Assembly (NCBI RefSeq): GCF_030253575.1
Contig: NC_080563.1
Location: 35,263,001 to 35,327,000 of the forward strand
Length of the DNA stretch: 64,000 nucleotides
Direction: 5' to 3'
Origin: Rhododendron vialii
Lineage: Eukaryota; Streptophyta; Magnoliopsida; Ericales; Ericaceae
The notes under the pieces were generated by a model. That model was not told the origin of the DNA. It searched no databases and saw only the letters and a list, made by a program, of their open reading frames with translations. The translations under genes were made by a program, and so were the position numbers. The stretch's first letter is position 1. Each line of letters begins with the position of its first letter. This document shows positions 42,830 to 55,200 of this stretch, in pieces.

Positions 42830-44755
42830 ATGTCCATGATGTGTTGCGATATCAACACAAAGGAAGAAGTGAAGGAGATGAAGAAGAAAAGAAAACAGAA
42901 GGAGAAGAAGGAAACAGAGGAGGAGAAAAGGAAAAGAGAAGAAGCCGAGGGAAAGGAAGGGAAAGAGAAAAGGAGGAAAGAAGAGAGAGAGAAGGAGAAA
43001 CATGAAGAACAAAAGAAAAAGGAGAGAGAAAAGAAAAGAAAGGAGGAAGAAAGAAAAAAGGCCACTAGAAGGAATAGTACTTTTAGCATCGGTATTTGGC
43101 TGGCGAAGAAGGAAGTTGAGAGAAAGGCAAAAGAGACGGAGAAAAGGGAAAGAGAAGAAATTGAGAAGGGAGAGGAAGAGAATAGGAGAAAAGAAGAGAA
43201 GGAGAAGAAGAAAGTGGAGCGAAAGGCGAAAGAGAATGAGAAAATGAAAATAGAAGAAACTAAGAAGAAGGAAGATGAAGAAAAGAGGCGAAAAGAAAAG
43301 AAGGAGAAGGAGAAGAAGGAAGTGGAGCGAAAGGCGAAAGAGAAGGAGAAAATGAAAATAGAAGAAACTAAGAAGAAGGAAGAGGAAGAGAAGAGGAGAA
43401 AAGAAGAGAATGAGAAGAACGAAGTGGAGCGAAAGGCGAAAGAGAAGGAGAAAATGAAAATAGAAGAAACTAAGAAGGAAGAGGAAGAGGAGAGGAGAAA
43501 AGAAGAGAATGAGAAGAAGGAAGCTGAGGAGAAGGTGAAAAAGAAAAGAGTGGAAACCGCAAGGAAGGAAGATGAAGAGAAAAGAAGGAAAGAAGAGAAA
43601 GAGAAGGAGAAACACAAAGAACAAAAGAAAAGGGAGAGAGAAAAGAAAAGAAAAGAGGAAGAAAAAGAGAAGGCGAAGAAGGAAGCAGAGCGAAAGGCGA
43701 AAGAGGAGGAGAAAGTGAGAATAGATGAAACTAAGAAGAAGGAAGAGGAAGAAAAGAGGAGAAAAGAAGATAATGAGAAGAAGAAACATGAAGAACAAAA
43801 ACAAAAAGAGATAGAAAGGAAAAGAAAAGAGGAGGAAAGAGAGAATGAAAAGAAAAAAGAGGAGCAGAAGGCAAAAGAGAAGGAGAAAAGGAAAATAGAA
43901 GAAATTGAGAATAAGGAAGAGGAAGAGAAGAGGAGAAAAGAAGACAAGGAGAAGAAGAAACACGAAAAACAAAAGCAAAAGGAAATAGAAAGAAAAAGAA
44001 AAGAGGAGGAAAGAGAGAATGAAAAGAAAGAAGAGGAGCAGAGGGAGAAAGAGAAGCAGAAAAGGAAAATAGAAGAAATTGAGAAGAAGGAAGTGGAAGA
44101 GAAGAGGAGAAAAGAAGAGAAAGATAAGATGAAACACGAAGAACAAAAGCAAAAGGAGATAGAAAGGAAAAGAAAAGAGGAGGAAAGAGAGAATGAAAAA
44201 AAAGACGAGGAGCAGAAGGCGAAAGAGAAGGAGAAAATGAAAAGAGAAGAAATAGAGAGGAAGGAAGAGGAGGAGAGGAGGATGAAAGAAGAGAAAGAGC
44301 AAGAGAAACGAGAAGACAAGAGGTCCCTAGCTCCGCCTCTCGGGGTTCTTGGAGTTCGCGTGTATGAGCGAGAGGTTGGGAGCCCTGCCCCTTCGAGACA
44401 AAGGATGGGCGCTCCTGCTGAACTCCCGGTTCTAGGCGCTCCCTCTGAACTCCCGGTTCTTGATTGGGCAGTGGTTGGCACTTCACCTGAGGGAGCTCTA
44501 CACACAGTGGACGTGCCTATCCCTTCCAATCCTTCTTACATGCTACCCCCGGGCGTCCAACAGGTTTGTACCCCTTTCGTTTGGCTTCCTTTTCGTACTC
44601 TCTCTTTTGATTTCTCATCAACATCCATCTTGTGATTTCAGGTTCCTCGCGAGTATGTGGAGGAGTGTTTCGAACTTATTGGTGGCTTGCAAATGCTGGT
44701 GAGGAAAGGGCTCGTGAAGAGGGAGACCCTCATGGAGTCCGGGTATATGAGTTGA
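42830..44755 (+). CDS. Lys/Glu-rich repetitive coiled-coil protein, unknown function
   Basis: Exon 1 is 42830-44563 (578 codons) and exon 2 is 44642-44755, joined by a GT/AG intron in phase 0, giving about 615 residues. Residues ~15-500 are almost wholly Lys, Glu and Arg in long helical repeats. One repeat family of about 35 residues (VERKAKEKEKMKIEETKKKE) occurs three to four times at 43200-43480; a second of about 57 residues (KHEEQKQKEIERKRKEEER) occurs three times at 43790-44200. This predicts a very long single helix or coiled coil. The C-terminal ~110 residues differ: SPAPSRQRMGAPAELPVLGA with a duplicated ELPVL, then VPREYVEECFELIGGLQMLV. The C terminus is conserved between both copies in the window. 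It ends 743 bp from the convergent ACCase stop. I do not recognise the family; purine-rich DNA makes long frames easy, so expression needs proof. Confidence 0.55.
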
Positions 44756-46233
44756 GTTCATGAGTAGGTGACTCAGTGCCGCGGTCGGTGACCGGTTGGT
44801 TGGTTTTCAGGAGGTTTTCTAAATGTTTTTCTTTCACCCGTATTCTCTTCTTTCTTTGACTGGAACTATACCCGAATTAATTTCCAGTCTGATCTAAAAT
44901 TGTTTCCAAGATATTGTAAACACACCAAAATTTAGTTTACATTGCAAGGTTGAGGTTTTCCACTCTTTTTTTTAGGGTATTTTATTGTGGTTTTGATTGG
45001 CTTCTGCCACTGTATCTTGTTGAAATCCTTTGTAAACCTGAAGGGGTGGGAAGCAAAATTTAATTGCCAACTTAATACAACGATGCTTCATGTATGTTTT
45101 ATTCAAAGATAGAACATGAAGTAGTTTTACCAGAAGACACTTCAAAAAGAACACTAGTATAACCAATGAATCAATCTACCGTTCAGAAAATCCATGAAAA
45201 GCCCAACGAGTTGGTCAATTTCCTCTGAAACAATTGAAGACTATAATCTGAAACCAACTCATGCTAACCCATATTTACACTTTGCGAAGACAATGAAACT
45301 CATCGGAAAGCTCCCTCCATTCCGTCACTTACTAGCGAAATTTCACCTCACCGAAATAGGTCAAAATGCTGGATTTTAAAATCTGAAAGAGAGAAGAGAG
45401 CAGATAATTAGCACATCTGGTAATCAAACGGAAACTATAACCAAAGCAGCAAAACAAGGTATAAAAGATACTTGCCAGTGAGTTATAAGCAGTTCAATCA
45501 ACTGAGCACCTTCCGCAGTTCATCAACCAATTGGGCTCGACTGGATGGTTCCACCTACATTGGAAATCCAAAAATTGCCTTCAATTCATAGAATTACCAA
45601 AAATATGCTTCAAATCAAGAACTTGTACAACAATGATTTACCTTGTTTAAAAGGGCAGCAAGACTCTGGGGTAGAGCTCGTAAATCCAATGGCGAATCGG
45701 CAATACTCGACAGTTGAAGCTTTACTTTCTCTGCACGCAATTCCTGTAACTTCTCTCCATAGTTATTTGGATCATCCTTCCATGTGAAGAAAACTTCATC
45801 ATCTTCCCAAGCATCTTTTTCCCTACCTTCTGCAACCTCGGAATCCAAAAACCACTTCTTGATCATGTCAATTGCGGATTGGAAAGATAACTGGTCTCCG
45901 GAAGCTTCAATAACGGTCTTGATCAATAACCCTTCAACCACCCTCCTATGCAATCTTTTGTAGAAGAAACACCGTGAATTACCCCAATCCACAACCTCCC
46001 TTATTACCCCTTTTGCTGCCATTCTCAGGGACGTATCATGCAGTTCCGCAAATTTTGTAGCTATTTGCGTATAAATTGGTAAAAGCTGTTTCTCACGGGC
46101 TCTGATCTGCTGCCGCAGCAATTCAAAAGTCACGTGGTCCCCATTAGTCCGGGCTAACTGATATTTTGCCTTCAAATCGATCAAACGACGATCCAGCCTA
46201 CCCATGCACTCCAGAAGCTCCTTTATTCGGAAC
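43950..46233. repeat. segmental duplication, copy B (source copy)
   Basis: Holds the intact 3' ends of the Lys/Glu-rich gene and the ACCase gene, duplicated at 19985-20403 plus 34339-36481. Exon junctions are intact here and disrupted in copy A, so this is the source. Confidence 0.88.
44756..45497. other. convergent 3' intergenic region
   Basis: The spacer between the + gene stop at 44755 and the - ACCase stop at 45498; carries both 3' UTRs. No other feature seen. Confidence 0.5.
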
Positions 46234-49200
46234 TTGATCTCAATCATCCCTTCTGGTTCAAGCACGTTCCCCTTAGCCGTACGTTCAGCGTACATTTCGA
46301 TATGGTCTGAATTAATCCGACTGTCCACAACCACCCACGCCCCGCCACGGAGCTCACCTGCCATGGGGATATATACAAAAACAGGCTGTTTGTACGTTCT
46401 TAGGTTTTCAACTATGGTTGATCCGGCCTGAAGGATCCCTTCAAAGAGGTCCCTCTGACCACCAGAAAAACCTCTCCAATTGGCAAGAATGAAAAGCGGG
46501 AGTTCTTCACGGTTAAAATCCATCAACGCTTGAGCCGTCTTACTTGCCGAATCAGGAAACCAAACTTGCCCCGCTTGAGGGACAACCCTTTCGTGGGAAT
46601 CCAGCTGACCAGGGTCTGCCGGAATAACTTGCATCACTGTTTGCGTTTCAACGGCGACTATTCCTACTGGAATTCCTCCCAGTTTTGCCCTTCCCGTCAC
46701 AACGGTCCTTGCCCATCCTTCTAGAGTCTCAACAAAACTATCTTTATCAAAGATACCCCCTAGCCATTTCCCAGTATGGTCAAGAACACCACAGATGGCC
46801 CCACGTGGATCGCAAGAATTTTCAGGAAAGTACTCAACAGATCTCTCCGGAGGGTCAGAGGGAGCCAAAATGGGAAGTGGTCCCCCTGAGTAGGGTGGGA
46901 CAAAGCTTAGCCACTTCAAAATAGCGGATACGGCTTCAAGATCGTCAGAGACCGTCAGGTGTACCACCCCATTGGTCGCCATGATTTTGGGCCCACCGAG
47001 TTGCATATGGGAGCTGTACACCTCGCGGCCCAAAAGTTTGTTTAGCGCTGAGAAACCGGTGAGGATAATTGGCTGATCAAGTCTCTGTATGCACCGCATT
47101 CCAAGACGAGCAAGATAAGCACCTATCCCAACAGTTCTTCCGGTGACATACGTTAAGGTGAAGGTTTCCTTATATGCCCTGGAATATGCACTTGCAATGG
47201 CTCCACTCCCGGATAAGTTCTCAACCCCCAGCCCATCATCTTTTCCCACAATGCTGTCAATCACCCATCTAGTTTCTCCACTTGACAGCTTTAACTCATG
47301 GGCTATCACGGATGAACCAATTCGTGTGTAGTCTTCAGGAGTCAAATAGACATATTGGAATCCGCTTTCTGGGGTTGATTCATCGGACCAGCCAACTTTA
47401 AAGCAAGATTTTACTTCCTCTGCTACTCCGATACGAGCACCTGAATTTGCCGCCAAGTAAATTAGAGGAAGTTTCTTAGCACAAGCAAGATCTGTCACCG
47501 CAAGGAAAAATGCATCCTCCCTTGGACCAAAAGATCCGGCTTTGAAGGTCACGTCATTTGACACTACTACAATTGTCCTTCCAGAAGGGAATTCGGGTGT
47601 AGACATTTCTATAGTCCAAGCTACCATACCAACGTCATTTAGTCCAGGTGGCCGCTCCACGGCAACAAGAGGAGTACCCCAGCTGCCTTTTTGGTCAGAA
47701 AATACTAGTTCAGTTACTTTAACTGTATCCTTGACTTTAGTTCTGCCAGGGAAAAGGGATACCCAAGATTTTTCCAAGGCCTTTTGAAATGCCTGCAACG
47801 AAGATTTCAATTTCAGAATAAAAGGAGACAATATTCCCTAGAGGACCTCAGTAAGACCATACCAACAATACAGATGTTTCCAAAATGGATAGAGCTGATC
47901 TATATTTCTCGATATGCGGATGTTGTCAAGGATTTTGATTTGGAGATGGAAAGTGAGGCTTATTAGCACAAGCCAAGTAAAAACAGGGAATTCTAGGGAG
48001 ATAATTATCTTTCCCATTAATGTGCTTGAGTGGGAGATAAAAAAGTGGATGCAAGACATGGAGAAGAGAAAAATATACTGGAACACAAAGTCACTGATAA
48101 GTTAGAGCTTTATAGCAACAATTCAGCATAATTAAGAGTCTGAAAGTACTTACCAGAGGGAAATCATAGCAGTATGTGGTGCTGCTTTTCCGGGCCCAAA
48201 GCCGCTTCCGATCAAGAGTTGCCAAAGGCTGATACGGTGCATTCACAGGTACACCATGTAGATGGCTACTCACAGAGTTAGAATGGTATACTATCCTTTG
48301 TTTGCTGGTATCCTCCAATTCTCGGTATGTCTGGACAATAAATTAACCAACATTACTTTGGCCCATATTCACAATTTTTTTCCATTTGGAATTACAAATT
48401 ATGAGAACTTCTGTACTTCATCTTGGCTGGATCTCAGTCTCAACATGACCAGAACACTCAAACACTGAAATGACAGAATGGTTTAACTGCACCACCAAAT
48501 GATATGGGCTTGGCAAACCCAAAATGTAGTTTTATTGAGAAAATACAAGCTCATTTCCAGAATTGACACCACAAGTAAAAGATCTCTATTCATATGAGGA
48601 CTAGAACCCCTTAACTGAAAACTATAACTCGGTGTTGAAGTGTAACATATGGATGACGCACTTTTTTCCACTTGTCAATCTAGTTTAAGAACCAAACTTG
48701 TCACTCAATGTAAAGCATGGTTGGTTGGAATAACGCTTTGTTTAATAATAGAAGCTAAGAAGCTCAAATGTCTACAAGTCTCACATTCGGATGTCCATAA
48801 CGTCTGGGACATGGGCATGGTCTATACACGAGTCTCGTGCCGACGTGCCCCCAAATATCTGTCCAGGCTTTTATTATAGCTCTTAAGTTGGATATATTGG
48901 GAACACATAGCAATGCATTGGATGTCAGAATGCACAGCTAAAAAGTTGGGCAGGGTTAAAATAGCAATGGGTTGTAGTTCTTGAATATTTATCTAGTGAC
49001 CTGCTGTTTTTGTATCTGCAGAATATTATTGTTATTCCCTAACTTGATAAAAATAACTCTCTATTTTCATAGGGTTCTACGACATATGCCTATGACAAAT
49101 ATCTTGATACTCAATGTGACCCAGATGTGTGACCGAATAATTGAAAGAAAATGTTGTGTATCGGTGTATTTGTCCATGACGTGTCATGTCTATGACCCAT

Positions 49201-52200
49201 GTCCATACACATGTTTAGTATACGCACTTACATGTACAATGCAGGTGTGACCAGTCACATTCTCAACCACTATCCTCCAAGCGCCATTGGCTGGTCCAGG
49301 AGATGCCATCCAGAGCTTCACTTCCCACTCACAAACACCTAATCGGTGCATTTTCACGCCAACAGATTCATGGATTTCGAGGACCAGCTCTTCCAAGATT
49401 GTTTCAACAGCAGCTTCTTCTTGCCCAGCATCTACTTCAACTTTCCTGGCAAAAACATCAAATTTAAGACATCAAAATCTTTCACCAAGTTTTAGATGAC
49501 ACAAAACAAGACTGCAAATAGATTACTTTGAATATGGTACGAGATCATCTAATTGTTGCTCCCGCAAGATATAGAGATACATATGGGCGTGGTCTGACTT
49601 GATAGAAGCATTATGAACATGAAGTTCCAACTCCTCCATTGCAGTCACTAAGGACCTCAAAATGCTCCTTGCAGTAAAAGACATGGCTAAGGGGGATCTA
49701 TTTGTTCCCATGTCCAGCCCCATGAACCCTTCATTTGAGGTTGGCTGCCTTACAAGGGTTCTGAGAAACATCCTCTGGATTGGTAACGTCTTGTCCTCCA
49801 CAACGGTATATAGGTGCCATTGACGGTCCCTGGATGGCGTGTATTTTATATTCTCGTAGCCCTTGAGCTTGTCCTGGATTAGAACAAAGGGTAAAGAACT
49901 TCATGTCAAATCAAGGTAAATAAAGAAATCTATTACTCCCTATGTCCCATATTCTTGGTCCCTTCCTTTGTGAGATAACACAAAGATAATGTCCATTTTG
50001 AAAAGTCAAAGCTTAGAGGGTTATAACTTTCCAAAGCTGTCCAATATAAATAACTACAAATGTAATGGAATGGGGAAAGAGGGGGGAAATTAGAAAAGAA
50101 TGCTATTAAATTTTAATCCAAATACATTAGTTGCATGTCTCCTTAAAAAGTTGGAATTCACAATATGGACCAAGAATAAAATTGTGCTCAAATTCAACAA
50201 TTGCATGTCCCCTTAAAGGAAATCCAAAAAGTTAAATAAGAAAAGAAAGAAGTATAAGATTCAGGCTTGAGTTCAATAACTACGCACCAATTCAAGATAT
50301 ATCGATAGAGGAGGTTCCAGGTGACGTAATAGGGGCTCTTCCTCATAGTGGAGCTTCTCTGTTGACCAATGGAAAGAGTGCCTCATAGGAGTCCGCCCTT
50401 CATCCCTCTGTATGATGCAGCTAATAACACCGACACCTGCAGTCCGAAGGCTGGATCCTACTTCTTTCTCTTTAAGTATTTTGGCTAACTTGTGTATTCT
50501 CTCTTGAGCCTGATCCTCATCACCACTGCACAGGGCCATATCATGATACTGTTTATGGAGGAGCAAGGGTATAACTTGAAGTTTAATTAAAATGGAACTC
50601 AGAACATTTTTGGCACGCATGGTCGAAAGTTTAGTCATATCTTCAAATGGAAGGGCATAACAGAAATTTTGTGCAGCTCATGTGTCAGTTAAGATCAAGA
50701 AGAATTAGAGTTCAGATTTTGTTTATCCTCTGAAGTACAGTGTTTTGGATAAAAAAACACAACTCCATTACATATGTTACCCACTTTACCAAATTTTGAA
50801 ACATAGTAGAAGATTGACTTTGAACCCTAAAATATATGCTTCTATACATGTACCGACCTAACGAAAATGCACCTGCAAAGAGACTTTAAGGCGACAACTA
50901 GAGCCGGTTTCTACATCAAAAGATGGTTTGGGGAGCAAGCCAATTTCATTCCTTAGTGTAACCCAAATAGGTTAGCGTAGAGAGATTCCTAATACCATGT
51001 TCAGAATAGATTCTCACATAAGAAAAAGAGGGGGCCACCTTCCTACGTTTTGCATTTAAAAGAGCAAATAGCATGTTGCATACCTGTCCTGAAGCAAACT
51101 CATCTGGTTGTTGATGCCTGCTAAAGCAATATGCATCATATTACCATGACTCACTGGGCTGATAGATCCACTCGCATCAAGTGTATCATGACATGTTTCC
51201 CTCAATGCAGCGTCTATCACCATTGACAAGAACTGAAGAGATTTGATGATGACCATGGCTCCCCATTTCCTCTCAGTACGTTTCTCAACTACTGTTTCGT
51301 CTGAACATTGATCTTCGGATCCATTTTTTCTTGCAATATGCTCTTCCAAAAACTCCCACGAAGCAATAAGACCATATCTGTGCCATTGCATCCGCACGCT
51401 GCCCTTTATAAGGTACGGCTGATGAAAGATACAGAGTGTTATTCCCACAAAGAGTCAGAGAAAATGTAGTAGTTTCTATGTTTTTCTGGTCAGGGAAAAC
51501 TGCTATATTTAGTCAGCGAAAATTGCACCATATTAAAATGCCTAGTGAGATAATAACCCCGTTGGAGTACTGAAAAGGTTGCATTGGATGGCTATCTTGG
51601 CCAACAGGCCTCATTTAAAGAGGCAATTGGAGATGCTCTTACTGGTATAGATTTATGGTGTTGTTGGACATGTGGATAGACATTGTTGAGCTTTCATACA
51701 TCGTTCATTCTCCAGCTGATGTGATTCTCATGACATTTTTATATAGTCTCAAACTGATTCACCAAGAGAAACAAACCTCATGTGTTCCTTTTACTCTTTA
51801 ATCCATCTGACCAACTAAGGAAACATATGCTTTGGCATTTTAACATGGACTGTATTTTCAGCAACTGAAACTAAATGACTCTGACATCAACTATTCCTTC
51901 CACATGATTATAAAAAATTAAGAAAGTGGCGATGCATTTAGGATTCAAACAACAGTACCTGGTACAGTCTACGAACATAAGTCTCTACAACCCGCCTTTG
52001 AAGAGTGTGATCACCGTGGTCAAAAAGACCCACAAGGGCATCTTCAACTGCTAACGGAGTACTCACAAGATCCTCCATCCGTTCATTAATGGCACTTTTC
52101 CTCTTAGGAGTATCCATGGTTTCACCATCTTCAGTAAACATCTCTAATTCAGAAAGACTTCTAGCAATGCTGGACCGGAGTTCGCTTAATTTGGTCTGCT

Positions 52201-55200
52201 CTAGCAGTTGACTTGCCTTCAGTGCCAACTAAAAAATTAAATGGGGTTTAGACTTAGACTGAAATAATTATATTGTATCTAGAAAATGGAAACTTCATGT
52301 CCAAAAAAAAGAGAGAAGATCAACTAAATATATCTCCAACCTCAGAATAACTTGTATGGTTGAGGGCAGAGAATCGGATTAGTTTATCCCTGTATGCAGC
52401 TGGATTAGGGTACACCAATTGCTCCATGAGTCGTAAAATCAGCTTATTTTTTCCCTTGACTCCCTGGGAACCGACAAGCATACATGGAGCTAGTGAAAAA
52501 ATACTTTACATTTACGTCATAAACAAGTGGCGTTCGATAAAGAATGAGCCAGCTAATCACATCTAGAAACTCAGATTGTGTGTATACCTGATGAGAAAGC
52601 ACAATATCTACTACCTTCCAAAGATCTTTCTTATATTGCAGTCGAAGTCGTTCAATCACATCAGCCTGAGCACAGAAAGGCATTAGCATCGAAGAAACCA
52701 CCAAACTAATAAAACAGAAATCCACATTTAAAATGTTCAGCCACCACCAAATTCTTTGTGGATTTGACAGCTAGAGAATACTCCTAAAATATCAGACTGA
52801 ATTCAAGAGCTAAGGTATTTGGAGCAATCAGCAAACCCATTGGCATTGTTTTCGAAATCATTCCTTGATTAAATATTCTACTTCCACTATTGTTCATGGG
52901 GATAGTAAAGTTTGGTCAGCTGTCAAGACACAACACACTCACAAGTTTAACCAACAAAAATCTCCCGTCAAACCATTTGAAAACAACTGATGGGCATATA
53001 TTGGAGAATGTAAGAGGGGCCAACTTTTGTTGTAAGAGTTGGTTCCAGAGAAAGTGATTTCGAGGTACAAAAATGAATTAATCAATTTGGACAAATCAAG
53101 TTTGAATGAAAATTGTAGCTTGCAGGCTCTACGGGGAATAGCGAAAAGCAGAATTCTAGAATAAAACTGGAACAATATAATGATCAGTTTGCATTCAAAG
53201 CCCAAGTATTTTCTTTTCCCTTTTTGGCAAGTTGGGGAGGGGCACGCTCCATTCTGTCTTTCTAAACCTCCAGTGGAAATATATATGTTTATGCAGGACA
53301 GATAAAGAAAACAAGATCATTTCGTTAATCAATAAAGGCGTTATCAAGACAAACTAACCTGGATGTTGTCACTAAATAATTCCTCGACAGAAAAATACTC
53401 CTCAAAAAGGGCCTGAACAATAACACGAGCATGGCTCTCTCTACCCCCTTCATAAGACTTAACAAGACTCAACAGAGGTTCAACAAGTCTTTCTTGGGCT
53501 CCTTTTTCTTTGTCAGGGCAAGAGCTTAGATGGGCCTGCAGCAAAACAGTATCATAAGAGTCAATCACCTAGCAAACAAGAACATTAAGTACAGAATTAG
53601 TAATCTGATACAATAAACCAACCTCAAAAACACCCCGCAATACTTTGGCCGGGAAGTCAAGATTTTGCAAGCTTGAACTACCTTCGTAGACTTTGAATTT
53701 TGATTCCAGCTGAAATCATTAACACAAAATTTTTAAGAACCCGACAAGATTATGAATGCAAACCTACTATATGTGCATAAATTGACACAGTTAAGTGTCA
53801 AAGCACTTACCTGATATCTGAGATCTTTAGGAAGACGGGTTGCCAGAACAGACAAGCACTCTTGCCACTGAAGGAAAGGGAGCTCAGGATTGTCGAGACA
53901 ACTGAGCAAGTTTTGCATAACCTGAGGCATGACATTGTTCGATAAGCTAGACTAAATAGTAAATATCCAAAAGTTCCTAGACAATAATTAGTTTTCCAAC
54001 AGATATAACCAAAGATTGTTTCTTTTGTTTTCTTATAAAAAAGTAGGGATGGATTAGATTTGACATATTGTTTTGGTTTTACTTCATTATTTTGACAGAC
54101 ATAGATGGTTGAGCTCTGTACAAGCAATGAAAGCAGTAGTTCACATTGACTTACAATTGGGGTGCTTAGAGGTAAAGTTGGAACATGTCTGGAGTTTTTG
54201 ATTGTTTATTATGTTTACTCAGCTACTATGCCCAACATGACCAAATGAGCACAAATCCTGTTTTATCTCCAAAATTCCAGACTTTGAGCTTCTAGAAGGT
54301 AATAGATACTTACTTCATCAATGTTATGCTCATATCCTGCAAGAATCATCCGGGCCGCATTCAAACTCGCAGCACACCTCTGATGAACTTTTCCAGATAT
54401 TGCGGTCGGTGGCCCCAAAATTGGAAAGCTCCCATGAAAAGGTTCTGCTTTTCTTACAGCTGATGGATCATCTAGATCAAGCCTCGCTATAAGCTCGCCG
54501 GCCTACAGAAGAATTGGTTCTTAAATCTTAATCACTGCCAGTAATAGAAATCTTAAAATTTCCAAATAGTGGTGGCTCTACAACTTCTCCTTAGCAGGGT
54601 CATTAAAAACTTAACACTATATTTAATGTTAACTTGATAAAGGAGAAATGAAGACAATAGAATCCTCTCAAGTTTGAATAACAAATTAGGTGAGCCAGAG
54701 ATATCACTAATTATGATGTCAGTTCTCACAAAACTTTACTGCAAAAAAATCACTATGTACTTTTTTATTTAAAATCCAAAGGACGGAGATGCAATTCACC
54801 CGTATCCCCATTTCACATTGTTTGCTTTCTTATCTTTCCAACCAAAAAAGTTACAATAATTTCCTCTCCTATAACCCACATAAGAGTCACTCTTCTCTTT
54901 TCTAACCAAAATAAATTTTTAACCCAAAAATTACCCCATAGTAAGTGCTTCAACCTTTTTCATTTAATGGGGTCAATTATATAAGCAAACGTGTAAAACA
55001 CAAAATTCTCAGCGGATTTATGTCATCCAGTGGGGTCAACGCATGTGAAGCAGCCCATGTTTCCAATGTATTGATTTACCTGCATTGCTTGACCTTCAGA
55101 CATTTTGATTCGAATAGTTCCGGAAGCAGGTGAAAGAAGTGGCATACACATCTTCATAACCTCGACCTCCGCATAGGGTGTGTCAGCCTCAACATGACTA

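Noticed and set aside
42731..44529. Two very long minus-strand open frames (523 and 589 codons) rich in Ser, Phe and Leu
   Set aside because: They are the complement of the purine-rich Lys/Glu gene. Pyrimidine-rich strands contain almost no stop codons, so long frames are expected by composition.
45542..47966. Plus-strand short frames across the ACCase gene
   Set aside because: Complementary shadows of conserved minus-strand coding exons.
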